Source of the DNA: Pseudopyrenochaeta lycopersici
Taxonomy: Eukaryota > Ascomycota > Dothideomycetes > Pleosporales > Pseudopyrenochaetaceae
DNA length: 64,000 nucleotides
Assembly: GCA_003313425.1 (NCBI GenBank)
Contig: NHZP01000013.1
Span: 310,001 to 374,000 of the forward strand
Direction of reading: 5' to 3'
Each line of letters begins with the position of its first letter. The first letter of the stretch is position 1. Below the pieces are notes generated by a model. The model searched no databases, was not told the DNA's origin, and saw only the letters and a list, made by a program, of their open reading frames with translations. Below, in pieces: positions 36,439-49,996 of this stretch. A program made the position numbers and the translations under genes.

Positions 36439-37410
36439 ATGTTGCTAATTCCTATCGTTGCGCCGCTGCTCCTCTCTTCACTCGTACATGCTCAGGTTGG
36501 AGGCCCATGGGCGACTTTCAACCCAAACATCAAAGCGTGTACTGTGGTTAGAAAAGTCTACAGCGCCTTGCCAACACCCACGAGACAAGCCGTTCTTACC
36601 TTCTGCAACTCGTTCGTCGGCTATGCGACCGTCACCGTCACAGGCGAGACCGCCGTGTGGGTTACACCGCCTGTACCCCTGAAAACCATCACCGTAAATG
36701 CAAATCCTCGGGCTCGATACATGGCACGGGACGAAGATGATGAGGCCGCGGAGGCAGCTGTTGCCTCTGTAACTCACAAGAGGATCACACCCACAGCCTC
36801 CATGAGCATTGTAACTCCACCGCCACACATTCCAATGGCTTTGGAGCAACACCAAGAACTCAAGCGCGCCAAACTGCCGACGCCGATCATGTTCAAGAAC
36901 CAAGCCTCCCTCGCTATCCACACAGGCTGCGCTTGCCTGGGGTTTTCGACTCAGATAACGTTTCCTGTCTTCACAACTACTACCGCAACGTCCACTGTGC
37001 CTGCATCTTGCGTCCTTGCACCGGTCTCAGCATACCATATTTCGTCGTATAGTCCTGCCTCCGCGGCCGCGGTAGCATACGAGTTCGGCTGGTTCTACTT
37101 TTACGAGCCGTCTCCAGACATTCTGGAGCAATGCTGTAAGGATTGTCAAGGAAGAGGCGGATGTGTTCAGTTTGTGTACGAGACGCTGGACCCAGCAGTG
37201 GACTTGGCGTATGCAAGGTGTAATTATTTGTATCTTGACGACTATAGTGAGAACACTGTGACGGGGGTGCCGAGGTTAGCGAATGAGAAGCCTTACAGTT
37301 GTCTCAATGGGTATTTGGCTGTTAATGGTTTGACGAAGGATACAAGCAGTACGACGGTCAGCTCGGCAACATTTTTGGGGCCGTGTGCTGTGACGACTGT
37401 TCGTCGGTGA
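36439..37410 (+). CDS. Secreted protein with C-terminal PAN/apple-like cysteine domain
   Basis: This is a single exon. From the Met at 36439 it encodes 323 residues with a clear signal peptide (hydrophobic run ending VHAQ). An upstream in-frame ATG at 36391 would place a second hydrophobic segment before it and is less likely. The middle is Thr/Pro-rich. The last third has the pattern C...CC.DC.GRGGC..FVYE...ARCNYLYL, resembling PAN/apple modules that bind protein or sugar on the cell surface. The ER/KR-rich segment around residues 80-130 could be a processing site. No catalytic motif is seen. Function is unknown; a wall or matrix protein is likely. Confidence 0.8.
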   Translation: MLLIPIVAPLLLSSLVHAQVGGPWATFNPNIKACTVVRKVYSALPTPTRQAVLTFCNSFVGYATVTVTGETAVWVTPPVPLKTITVNANPRARYMARDEDDEAAEAAVASVTHKRITPTASMSIVTPPPHIPMALEQHQELKRAKLPTPIMFKNQASLAIHTGCACLGFSTQITFPVFTTTTATSTVPASCVLAPVSAYHISSYSPASAAAVAYEFGWFYFYEPSPDILEQCCKDCQGRGGCVQFVYETLDPAVDLAYARCNYLYLDDYSENTVTGVPRLANEKPYSCLNGYLAVNGLTKDTSSTTVSSATFLGPCAVTTVRR

Positions 37411-38100
37411 GCACCTAGGCATTACAGAGAGGATGATGCGGATGGCCAATGCGGCGTAATCCGTCCTCATCATGAGGCTGAAGCAGGGGAGGACTAATGG
37501 ATCTTGGACGCAGTGAGATAGACATTCGCATTGCAATAGATTTGCCACGGCAAGTTCAGTGTCTGTATAGACAAGACAGTAACTCTGTAGCGTTGGTAGT
37601 ATATTCGAGCAGTACTAGCTTCCAGTAGCACGCCATTTGCGACTCTCAATTTCTTGAGTGTCTCTGATGACAGCGATCAATTACGACTTCGTTCTTCCTA
37701 TTTTTGCTGTGTTGTCCAGCATTGTCCCAAGCGGCTGCTAACGCCATGCTTGGCGCACGTCATGCCGCAGAAAGTATCGTCCCATTGCCGCGATATGCAC
37801 ACAATGCACCAGCGAAATGCGCAGCATCTTATGCACGCGTCGCGCTTCGTATCCACACCGCCGCGCGACCCCAGTCATGGAGACTCCACGCTCTGTCACC
37901 TGGTCGTTGCACGCGTGCTGGTACAGCGCGGAGATGGCCCACAACAATGCATGGGAGTAGATCCTCGTGAGCGCCGGGTAGCAGCAGGCCATGGGACCAG
38001 TCATCATTCCGAGGACTTCCTCCATCTGTGACCATAAATTATTTTGTCGTCTCCCATCCGGTCCTGGTGCATCATCTTCTCCCTTCCTTGACCGCCCGGC
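37411..38100. other. Intergenic gap upstream of MFS gene
   Basis: This is the promoter region of the MFS permease. I see no supportable gene. Confidence 0.5.
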
Positions 38101-40432
38101 ATGGTCAACTTCACGCCCTGGCGCAAGGCTCAGGTGCCCGCTCAAGATGGCGACGCCGTGACGGCCTCTGGCACCGAGGATGAGGAGAAATCTGCCCCAC
38201 CGCGAAAGTGGAATCTGGGGATTCTGAGCGACCCACAGACGGACGAGGTTCCTGGTGAGCATCCTGCCCGTGACTGCGTGCGCCTTGCTGACTTCCAGTG
38301 CTGGCTCTGTCATCCTCCTCTCCCGCACGCACAACCGGAATGAGCCGCTGGGTCTGCAGCACGCCCACGCGCGGACATCTGCTTCGTCGCTGCCTTCCGT
38401 CTATGGCCCTCGCAGCGCTTCCCGTGGCTCCCGCCAATCGTCTCGCTCACGTGTTCGGACGCCCGAAAAGAAGCGCACAAAGGATGGCCGATTCATCCTG
38501 GAGCCTCAGCCTGAGGACTCGGCCAACGACCCGCTGAATTGGCGGCAGCTGCGCCGCGACCTCGCTCTGGTCTCGCTCGGCTTCTACTGCATGGTCGGCG
38601 GGGGCATGACGCCGCTGCTGGCCGCCGGCTTCAACGATGTCGCTGACACGTACAATGTCACGATACCACAGGTTGCGCTGACAACGGGCCTGTACATGTT
38701 GGGCCTGGGGCTGGGCAGCGTTGTTGCATCGCCGACCGCCATCCTGTGGGGCAAGAGGCCCGTCTACCTGGCCGCCATCATCTTGTTCACCCTTTCGTCT
38801 GTTTGGTGTGCGTTGTCGCCCAACTATGCGTCGCTTGTCATAGCACGCATTGTCCAGGGCTTTGCTGTGTCACCCGTCGAGTGCTTACCGAGCGCTACTA
38901 TAGCCGAGATTTTCTTTCTCCACGAACGAGCATACCGGCTCGGTATCTACACACTTCTCTTGCTCGGCGGTAAAAACCTCATTCCCCTCGTAAGTGCTGC
39001 AATTGTGCAGTCATTGGGCTGGAGATGGGTCTTCTGGATCACTGCCATAGTTGTGGGCTTCTGTTTCTTTCTCATCTTCTTCTTCGTTCCTGAGACATTT
39101 TGGGACAGGACACCAAGGCCTTCCAGAAGGCACAACCGTAGCCGTAGCCACAGCCCCGGCGAGCATCGCCACCACTTCCATCTCCCGACAAGACACGCAA
39201 AGAAGTCAACGGATGCCTTGGACGGCCCCCTACAAACTCCTAACCCAGTGGCAACATCATTGCCGGCATCCCCTGTAGAGCATCCTGTTAAGCGTACCAA
39301 GGTCGCTCATGTTGGCTTTGCTGATGATCAAGAAGGCAGTGTAGCTACCCCTCGTGTCGAATTCGCTACCGCAGGGCAAGATGCGGCTGATCAACCTACT
39401 CCTGGCTCTCCAATTCAAGGTCACTCCACCCAGGAAGATCTCGCACGGCATGACTACTTCTCTCAAGTACCTCGTGTGGCCGAACCAGATCTAGAGAAAC
39501 TTGATAGCAGCTCAGAGAACCGCAGTTTGCCTTCTGCGCCAGTAGATCCTCAGGCCAATGCCGACCACATCTCCGAGCAGTTCTCCATTCACTACACAGA
39601 TTACTACCGTTCCGCCCCGCCAAAGTCCTATCGTCAATCTCTCAAGCCCTGGCATGGCCGCTTTGCCAAAGACAAATGGCTCCGTGTCATGATTAGACCA
39701 TTTATACTCTTTGCCTACCCAGCCGTACTGTGGTCATCACTCGTATACGCGCTTGCAGTGGGCTGGCTCATTGTGCTCTCCGAATCTGTCGCACATATAT
39801 ATAGCGACATATCGTATAATTTCACCCCGCTGCAAGTCGGGCTCGTGTATATATCGCCCTTTGTTGGCGGCGTGCTAGGCACTGCTGTTGCGGGCAAAAT
39901 CTCAGATCTCGTGGTGCGCTTCATGGCGCGCAAAAATGACGGCGTTTATGAACCCGAGTTCAGGCTTGTGATGGCGCTGCCAATCACGATTAGTACCGTG
40001 ATTGGGTTGATGGGTTTTGGCTGGAGTGCAGAAGAAAGAGACAACTGGATCGTACCTACTGTGTTTTTTGGCGTCATCAGCTTCGGGTGCTCCCTGGCGA
40101 GTACGACTGCAATTACCTTTGTGGTCGATAGCTATCGGGTGTACGCTGGAGAGGCACTGGTCACATTGAACTTCTGCAAGAGTAAGCAATCCCCCAACTT
40201 ATGGCTCTTTCCTTGATGCAGATACGATACTAATCTTATTCCAGACGTTCTTCATGGGTTCATCTTCTCGCTGTTCTTCCCGCACTGGCTCGAGTCTAGC
40301 GGCTCCAAATACACTTTTGTAGCGATCGGCGGCATCCAGTTGGCCTGCATGCTGTTCTCTATTCCCATGTATATATACGGAAAGCGTGCGCGCATGTGGA
40401 CCGTACGAAAGAACTTGATGGAGAGATTCTAA
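38101..40432 (+). CDS. MFS drug/polyamine-type permease (DHA1-like) with long central loop
   Basis: The main exon covers about 38299-40181 and joins in frame to the last exon 40245-40432 (stop TAA). An N-terminal piece begins at the ATG at 38101 (VNFTPWRKAQ...) and ends at a good donor, GTGAGC at 38255. The obvious acceptor (38298) leaves the two pieces out of phase by one base. I found no GT-AG pair that joins them cleanly, so the 5' model is uncertain: an indel, a rare splice site, or a start elsewhere. The body has DPLNW before span 1, GKRPVYL at loop 2-3, and PETFWDRTPRP before a roughly 190-residue charged central loop. It then runs through spans 7-12. Such carriers expel drugs or polyamines at the plasma membrane. 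The substrate is unknown. Confidence 0.85.
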
Positions 40433-40693
40433 TCGTCAGGAGTCATAATTACGTCCATCAAATGAGAATAGATCGAGGTTGTTCATTCAGCCTTTGTTTA
40501 CATGAGTACAAACACGATCTTTTGTCTTAGACGCATGCCCATACTTCATAGTCTGGGAACCACCTTTTCAAGATTTTCTAGCAGATTACGTGTAATTTTG
40601 ATCTACATTTCACTGCCTTTCATTCATCACAAACCACTTTTGAAGTAGACGCCTATTTCTCGCAACGATTCCTAAATACACGAGTGATCGTAA

Positions 40694-42853
40694 TCAAGAG
40701 CAGATAAATTCGACACGCTCCCCCTCAGCGCTTAAGTCGACACGGCCTTTCGGCCGGTTCTGCCACATTTTCCACACTTCTGTAGCAGGTGCGCTTGCTG
40801 ATGCTTCAATTGCGAAGACTCCAGTGACGAATACGAAGGTGTTGTCGTGCTCTTTCGGCTGCAAGCGATGCTCCGCCACTGGGATAAGGCTTCGTTGGGC
40901 GATAATGTTCCTATCAGAGAAGAATCCATTAGTGACAGACATACCAAGGGGTGATTATTGAAATTACATGGAAGAGGCTTACGTGTTTGGATCAGCACGG
41001 ATGATAGTAGTCTTGCTCTGTGAATACCTTTCTCTCTGCTCATTGTGGATGAAGCCTGCTGTCAGGTCTGCAATGCCGCTGGCGCCTGATGCAGACAACA
41101 CAATTGCATTGTTCTCGTCATTCCACCATCCCTCTGTGGCTTCATTTATAACATTAGCTTGGAACGAAGTAAGAAGAGGCTGTTCAAAGATTGACGTGTC
41201 ACTCGTCGTCTGCGCACTGGTCGCGAATCCACCATCTACCAATCGCAGCGTTGTCATATTACCCACAGACGTCTTCCACTCAACGCGATGTACCCTTACA
41301 CTCCACCCAGGCCATCTCTTCACAGGTGGCAGAAGCGTTGTTCGTATCACAATCTCTTCACGCTTCCACGGTTTCCAACAACTCGTCAGCGTCGGCACGT
41401 CCTCACCAGCAAACATCAAGCTCGCGCTCCGAACATTGAACGGGTTCCAACGAACTTTCCAGCTCTCTTCGCCATCGTCAAAGCAGACTGCGAGCGTTGA
41501 ATCCGGCGCTATCTGCTCGAGAAACGGGCCACAGGGTACGCTGAGGCCGAAAGCGGACGAATATGCAAACTTTCCATATTTTGCTTCGCGCGCTTTGAAC
41601 TTCTTGGACGTGGACTGACCTGACGATAACAATAACGTGTGCTGAGGGGTGTTGCACATAATATGTCGTGGAGATTGGAGGATTTTGACTTCCTCCAGGG
41701 ATATTGAATCTTGCAATGGTGGGCTCTGTAGTTCCTCGCTGGTCCAAAACGGATGCCCTTCTTCTAACCCGAGAATGAGGAAGGATTTAAGGCACCAGTA
41801 AACCGATTGCGGTGAGTTGTAGTCCTCGGCCAGATACATATTGGGGTATGTATAGCCGATGTTCGGCGTCCCATCTAGATTGAAAATATGTGGTTGTTTT
41901 GCCCACCACCGCAGATGTCTCAATAGTATGCCCTTTATTGTTCCAATATTATCGACAGGAGCGGGGAGATCTACACCTGCAATGGCGGCTGTGGCCCAGA
42001 AGGCCGCAAATGCGAACCTATATGTGAGGCTTCGACCGAATGGTATCGCCGCGCCGTTAGGAGCAAAGTATCGCCAGTAGTCTTGAGCAAAGTTTCGCGC
42101 CTGCTGTTTGTATTTCTCAGTCCGCATAAGATCGTACTCTGATGCAAATCGGACGAATAGTAGCTGTGCGAATTGAATCGCAAAACTACCAGAGTAGTAG
42201 TCTGCTTGTTTTCTGTCATCGCACCACAGACCATCGCTGCTCCATCCATGCGAAATATAAAACGTGTCTAGCACTTTCAAACTCTCATCAATGTACCCCT
42301 TCACCTCTTCTAATGGGACACCGAGGGTTTTAACCAGGGCTAGGTTCACCAAAACTCGGAACCACAGCCAATTACTCTGTGGCATCTTGTGATGATTGAT
42401 CTGTCGCAGCCAGATGACGAGATTCTGGCGTGCCTTGGTGTCTTTTGGGAAACTGAAGGCTTCAGGGTACGAGAGTAAAGCGTAGGCGATGGACTCCATC
42501 TCTACCATTCTCTGGTCAAAACTGAAAACATTGCCCCAATACTCAACTGACTCTGGATCAGTACCAGCTTTCAAGCCTGCGATCCACGTTTCGAGGCGTG
42601 CAGATTGAAGTCTAGGATCTGACTGGAGGTCTTGTAAGCGAAGTAAGTCGGCGACAACCCAGAGCGGGCGCGCAAAGCCTTCGAGTTGCGCAGCCGTCTC
42701 GCTAAAGCCGGCCCCAGTAGATGTTGCGATTTTGATGCAAGCATTTTCTGTGGATTTATACCGATCGAGCGGCTCGATGAAGGCGAGAGCTGCACAGATG
42801 ATATCTGAGCGTGATTGTAACGGGTTATCGGAGAATCCAGGAAGGGACGGCAT
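40694..42853 (-). CDS. DUF2264-family protein (predicted cytosolic, sugar-catabolic context)
   Basis: Two exons (42853-40983 and 40910-40694) join to 695 residues. The N-terminal ~400 residues look like the DUF2264 helical domain (start [17 protein letters not shown], the [11 protein letters not shown] segment and the [12 protein letters not shown] segment), as expected for an (alpha/alpha) toroid. The C-terminal part is beta-rich. No signal peptide is seen. An upstream in-frame start at 42937 would add 28 residues and is less likely. DUF2264 genes are known next to polysaccharide-lyase and GH88/GH105 genes in bacterial carbohydrate loci, but to my knowledge no activity is firmly assigned. 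Here it lies in a block with a permease, a GH88 hydrolase and a Zn2Cys6 factor, which supports a role in uronide breakdown. Confidence 0.85.
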
Positions 42854-43101
42854 GATTGAAGAATTAAGTGTTACGAAGGAATGGCCATGAACATCGTTGG
42901 GGAATCGGGTCTTTTTATGTCCATTTGAGAGCCGCACTTCGGAACATCAGAATGCGAACTTGATCCGAGAGTACCAGAATGCTCACGAGCAATTTCATAT
43001 GCTACGTTTCAAGCGTGACATTATCAAGAAAACTAATTCTATCTACCCCGATCTGAGTTTGCTCGAATTGCTTGTAGCAACACAGTAGCCTCCTCATCCA
43101 C

Positions 43102-44964
<1,863 letters not shown>

Positions 44965-45482
44965 GATGAACAAAGTTGGTCAAGAGATGGCCGACAACAG
45001 ATGTCGCGGGAGGGGTTGAAGGCTGCAATGCAGATGAGCAATAATCTATGTGCATTCCCGCATGCTTAAGTATCCAGCGCATGCGACCAGCTTCCCCGGT
45101 CTACCCATACCGAGAAAATGTCATCGTTCGAAGTTGGTGTCTTCGCTTCGCCATCGGCGTATCTAACCCTCGTCTAACCCAACCCCGCGCTGGTGGCGCA
45201 ATCCCATGGGGTAAAAGCGGCCGGGGCTGCCTTACCGAACTCCAATCGCGATGCAGTGGGGGTCCTAGGAATTCGTTGTCGGGTTCTTGGCCTCGGCCAT
45301 CGGAGGAATGCTGATAGTACTATCCCGCCATTGTGATTAAGGTAAAAATGTCTCGGAAGAATTACGAAGTCGGTCGATGTTTTGGGATACTTGAGGATTG
45401 AGATGGTACGCTGGTCATGCGTATGTTACCTGTTCATCATTTCTCGTGTCATTCATGATCTTCCTCAGCCATAATTTTTAAG
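44965..45482. other. Divergent promoter gap, permease / GH88
   Basis: This probably serves both genes. Several CGG triplets are present (for example CGGCCATCGG near 45295), but I see no shared palindrome strong enough to call. Confidence 0.5.
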
Positions 45483-47426
45483 ATGGATAATCCAGAGCGG
45501 AACTCTGAACTTGTCGTTCCATGCCAGTTTGATATAAAGGAACCCTCATGTTCACTTATTGAGAAGATCAATGGCGAAGAGATACATGCTCCAGCCAAGA
45601 TGTCCGACTTAGCCATCGCAGAGTCTGGCCCCGAAGGAAGCCTAGCCGGATTAATATTTTCCACTGTACCTGTGAATGACACGGACACTGTGGTTCTCCA
45701 AGTTGCGACAAATACACCAATTGAAAGATTGGCCCACAATCCTCACGCCTTACCGAAAGCCACCGTCGAAACCAGCCATGTACCACCCTTTGAAGCAAAT
45801 GAACCGATTTGGACCAATAAGACTGAACCTGAAAAAGCCATTAAAGAGAACCCATCCATATCAGCTACCACAGAGCATCTTCAACAAACATGTCCTGAGG
45901 AGGGTACGCCGGAGCTGTCCCACGAGGTGATACCCAAACGGACCTCTGAGTCGTCAGTTAGCGATGTGGAGGATGTCTCTGAGGAGAATTCCACGCCACT
46001 CACCAGCACGCCTCCATCGGAATGTGGCCATGAAGAGCCGCTTGCGAACCCATTTGCTTCTAATATTTCGATAGCCGATCTGATTCCTGAGCTTTTCGCG
46101 GAGAACATCACTGCAAAGGCACTTCGAACAGCACAAGTCGCCATAGGCTCATTGCCCGCTGCGTTTCCCGAAATCGTTCCACATGATGAAAGCCACGATG
46201 GTAGTTACGCCTTACGTGAGGCCGACTTTTGGACATGCGGATTCTTTCCTGGCACACTTTACGCGCTTTTGGAGCGGCTCATCAAGTACCCGCAGGCTGT
46301 AGGGGTGTCACCGTCAATCAACCTCGCATATTTGCGCGACCAGCTGGCAACAATGTGTCGTGCATGGAGCGAACCCATACGTGGGATGGATGGCCGAACT
46401 GACACTCACGACATTGGCTTCATCATTATGCCTGCTCTTCGTGCCGACTGGGAGCTTTTCGGCAACTCGCGGAGTCTGGATTCCATCGTGAAGGCAGCAC
46501 GGAGCTTAGCAACTCGATATGTGCCAACCGCGCGAGCGATCAGGAGCTGGGATCTGCTGAAAAAGAAGGACATCGAGATCCTGGACCAGGAAGACAATAT
46601 GATCGTGATCATTGATAGCATGTGCAACCTCGATCTTTTGTTTTACGCAGCACACCACGCACAAGATCCAACGCTTTCTGAAATCGCCAAAGCGCATGCA
46701 GAAACATTACTGCAATCGCATCTTCGTCCAGAGCCGGTATTGTCATCTTCCAAGGACGTGTACCGGGGCCAATGGTACTCGACATGCCACGTCGCGAACA
46801 TTGATCCCAAGTCTGGCGACTTGAAACGTCGCCTGACAGCACAAGGATATGAGCACGATTCGACCTGGTCGAGGGGGCAAGCATGGGGTATTTTTGGATA
46901 CGCCGAGACATATATGTGGACGAGGGACCGTCGCTTCCTTGCAGCCTCATGTGGGTTGGCAGAGTACTTCTTGCACCGCCTAGAGACAGCACCTGCTTGT
47001 GTAACCAAGGGCCGATATGTGCCACTATGGGACTTTGATGCGCCAATTGAGGATGAGAACAACCCGTTGCGGGACTCGTCCGCAGGTGTCATTGCGGCAA
47101 ATGGAATGCTCATTCTCTCCCAAGCCCTAGCCAGTATTAATGAACCTGCTTTGTCGTTGCGGTTCCGTCATGCCGCTATCACCATCATTGAAGATACCCT
47201 CAGCTTTGCATTGGCGTCAGAAAAGGCTACGCTCGTTTCCGGTCCGTACCAGCACATCCGCGCAGAAGACGCGGTACCAGGACATCGTTATGATGGATTA
47301 TTGAAATTCGGCACAGCAAACAATAACAAGAACGCGAGAAAGCGGTACGCAAACCATGGTTTGGTGTATGGTGATTACTACTTGGTTGAATTCGGAAATC
47401 GATTGCTACGCATGGGATTGTGTTAA
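45483..47426 (+). CDS. GH88 unsaturated glucuronyl/rhamnogalacturonyl hydrolase with long N-terminal extension
   Basis: This is a single exon of 647 residues. The catalytic (alpha/alpha)6 domain begins only near residue 195 (SIADLIPELF). It carries DFWTCGFFPG, the Asp-containing THDIGF (Asp310), STWSRGQAWGIFGY and the C-terminal LVYGDYYLVE segment. GH88 enzymes hydrate the 4,5-double bond of terminal unsaturated uronic acids made by polysaccharide lyases, releasing the uronic acid. No signal peptide is seen, so action is cytosolic on imported disaccharides. The first ~190 residues are acidic, Ser/Thr/Glu-rich and probably disordered, roughly half again the usual GH88 size. An internal Met at 45600 is an alternative start but still leaves most of the extension. 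Neighbours are an anion permease, DUF2264 and a Zn2Cys6 factor. Confidence 0.93.
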   Translation: MDNPERNSELVVPCQFDIKEPSCSLIEKINGEEIHAPAKMSDLAIAESGPEGSLAGLIFSTVPVNDTDTVVLQVATNTPIERLAHNPHALPKATVETSHVPPFEANEPIWTNKTEPEKAIKENPSISATTEHLQQTCPEEGTPELSHEVIPKRTSESSVSDVEDVSEENSTPLTSTPPSECGHEEPLANPFASNISIADLIPELFAENITAKALRTAQVAIGSLPAAFPEIVPHDESHDGSYALREADFWTCGFFPGTLYALLERLIKYPQAVGVSPSINLAYLRDQLATMCRAWSEPIRGMDGRTDTHDIGFIIMPALRADWELFGNSRSLDSIVKAARSLATRYVPTARAIRSWDLLKKKDIEILDQEDNMIVIIDSMCNLDLLFYAAHHAQDPTLSEIAKAHAETLLQSHLRPEPVLSSSKDVYRGQWYSTCHVANIDPKSGDLKRRLTAQGYEHDSTWSRGQAWGIFGYAETYMWTRDRRFLAASCGLAEYFLHRLETAPACVTKGRYVPLWDFDAPIEDENNPLRDSSAGVIAANGMLILSQALASINEPALSLRFRHAAITIIEDTLSFALASEKATLVSGPYQHIRAEDAVPGHRYDGLLKFGTANNNKNARKRYANHGLVYGDYYLVEFGNRLLRMGLC

Positions 47427-47734
47427 GAGTGGTCACATTAGAACGGGTTCTCACTTAATCAAGACGAGAAGCTGGCATTTACAATGGGTTCGTAGTTTGA
47501 AGTATTTTGATTACCTCGCAACCTCGAGATTGTGGTAGCTGAAATAAAACCGATATAGTATATACGCTGCCTTCCCGCAGTTTTGATGCTCAAAATAGAT
47601 ACGAAGATATTGCCATCGCCAAAGGTGAGCAAGTGGGTCAATCGCGTAGAGCTTATGACCAAGCATGGTATACGGAAACGATGTTGGGTTGAACATAATT
47701 ACATGAACGTAGCCAGGGTAAAGTATTAAACAAT
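47427..47734. other. Convergent gap, GH88 / Zn2Cys6 factor
   Basis: This is a short 3'-3' gap. Nothing is recognised in it. Confidence 0.55.
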
Positions 47735-49996
47735 TTACCAAGCGCCAGCTCCTGGATCAAAAGCAGCCGTGAACATGCTGCCGTCATCAAATGCAATTAC
47801 ACGATCCGTGCCCATGAAGTTTTGATCAAGCATAATTTGGGCCATCGTGTTGAAGTCTGCTGAATCTGGAACCTCTGGCCAATCATCGTAGGACCCAGCC
47901 GTTCCTCTATGGCCATGGTGATGATTGATATCATTTGTATAGTCCATCACGTTGATCTGATAAGTATCGTCCGTTGCGCACATCTCATAGAGCTCTTTCA
48001 ATCGGAGCGCATATTTTGTGAATAGATCCCGTTCACCAGGGGCCGTTTCCGAGAAAGCCGTCCAGCGCCTTGACATCTCCTCAAGGCTTTGCATAAGCGA
48101 CCAGAACTCAGGTGGTAGTTGATTGCCAGGCGTATACCGCCAATGTGCGAGCAACACCCGGGCAGCTATGAACAAGCAGAAGGCGTACTGGCTGCCAATG
48201 GGCGACCCCGCTGGCGATTTGTTGAGGTACTTTTCGGTGATGGTTGCAATCTCTATGCCTGCGCAGTAGCAAGCCTCAGCGCTACAACTACTAGGTAGTC
48301 TGTTGCGAAATCCCCAGTACATCGGCGGGTAAGCGATTAATTGATGCAGCAATATCATAGAAGCATTATGCGTTACATGGGCGGTGGTGAGGTTCGGGTC
48401 CATTAAGGGGACGTGTCTCGTAAGATTGGGGTTTGCTTTCCACCTCTGTGGAAGTAGCATCTTCCAATGAACGAGGCGCAAGTCTAATTCCTTGAACCGA
48501 GTAAGCCAGGATCCGATCTCGTTGTGGTCGCGGACGTTGATCTTCTGTTGCAAGAAATAGCTCATAACGCGACTCAATGACTCCATCGCTTCAATGTTGT
48601 ATGCCAGGGCACCAACAGTGGACATGTCAGTCGTCAGATTCTGCGAAGGCCCAGATGGTGGGATGCCATCTTCACCATCGTTTCTGGATTGCGTTGGAGA
48701 TGGGTAGCGAGATACCGATCCAATTGGATTACCGATGCGTCCCTTTGACTTGTCCCATATGCCAAAGTAAGGCGTCAGGACAGGCTTCTGTTTTCGCCAC
48801 AAATGACCATCACAGGGCAGTCTTCGATAGACGTCGTCTGATGTCAAGCTTGTGTTCCATCCCATTGTTGCTGAGCAAAATCGATCAAGGAGAAAAACGT
48901 TCCAGAAAACTCTGCGCCTCTCTTCGATCTCAGTCCAGTCGTCTGTATGCCGCAAAGACGCATAAGGCTGGCAGAAGGGCCGGTACTCCCCGTCTTCTTG
49001 CTCCTGGGCTAATTGTGTGTACTCGACAGTCCGTGTAAGAGATCCGATGATAGACCATGCTTTGGCGGCATTCCCGCTGCCTATATCATCAAATGCTAGT
49101 ATTATCAAGGCTTGTAAGCTCTCTAGTGACATACGGTCCATTGCTGTGTAGACTACCCAGTGACGTGTGTGCTGCATGGCTCGAGTAAGTGCCCAAGCGC
49201 CTGGTACAAACTTTGAGGAAGCAATGATCATGGCGTGAAGGATGACAAGAAGCTGCTTCCGTTCCGTTTCATCATGGAATCTTTGCAGAAATCTAGTCTG
49301 GTGAATCATTGGAATCCAGGGATGGACATGGAAGAAGTATGCCGTCACTATTGCTTCCAGTGTTTGAGCTTCTGGTAGCAATGGAGTATCATCAAACGAA
49401 AGCATAGCAGAGGACCCAACCTCATCTCCATCCAGGCGCCGGCGCTTGTTGCTTCTCTCGCTGGATGCTGGTGTTGCAATAGAGTGGGTTTTGGGGGCAT
49501 TGATTAGCTTTGGGAGCTCTTGAGCCAGCAAAACCAGGATGTTGTGGGCCGCTGATTCACCAGCGCTTTCGCTGATAGCGTTGTTTTTACCGTTACTATC
49601 ATGATGAATTGGGTTTGAGTTACTTGTTTCTTGGTCGGCAATCCGTTGCTCTAATTCATCTACATCTTATGAGAAGCGGATCTTGATGCTGTGTGGATAC
49701 GCTACCGAGTCTCCTATGGATATTTTCTACCGCTCCTGCCTTCAGTCCTGGTTTGATCCGCCTTGTTTCGTAGATGCACTCGGATCCTACTCCCAGTCAG
49801 TGGGATCGCACCATAAGGCCATGGTGGTGTACGCACCAGTCTTTCTGCAATGTATGCAATTCGGCCGGTCCCGTGAGCAGCGTAACTTGGACTTCCGGCA
49901 TCCATTGCAGGCTAGGCCATCGGGGGCACCGGGCGTCTTCTTGGCGTCTCGCTCATTTGCTTCGATCTGACTACCTTCTGGGGTGTCGCTTGACAT
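47735..49996 (-). CDS. Zn(II)2Cys6 transcription factor (candidate regulator of the GH88 locus)
   Basis: Three exons (49996-49837, 49786-49706, 49659-47735) join to 721 residues. The zinc cluster reads CNGCRKSKLRCSRDRPNCIHC, and its last Cys comes after the first intron in SECIYE. A basic linker and a short coiled coil (RRLDELEQRI) follow, then the fungal-specific middle homology domain (FHVHPWIPMIHQTRF, RRRVFWNVFLLDRF). The C-terminus is acidic and Asn/His-rich. The start at 49996 was chosen because it gives a short polar lead into the zinc cluster, though the frame is open further upstream. It is convergent with GH88 and closes the locus, so it is the natural candidate activator for GH88, the permease and DUF2264. 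Targets are unproven. Confidence 0.92.
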
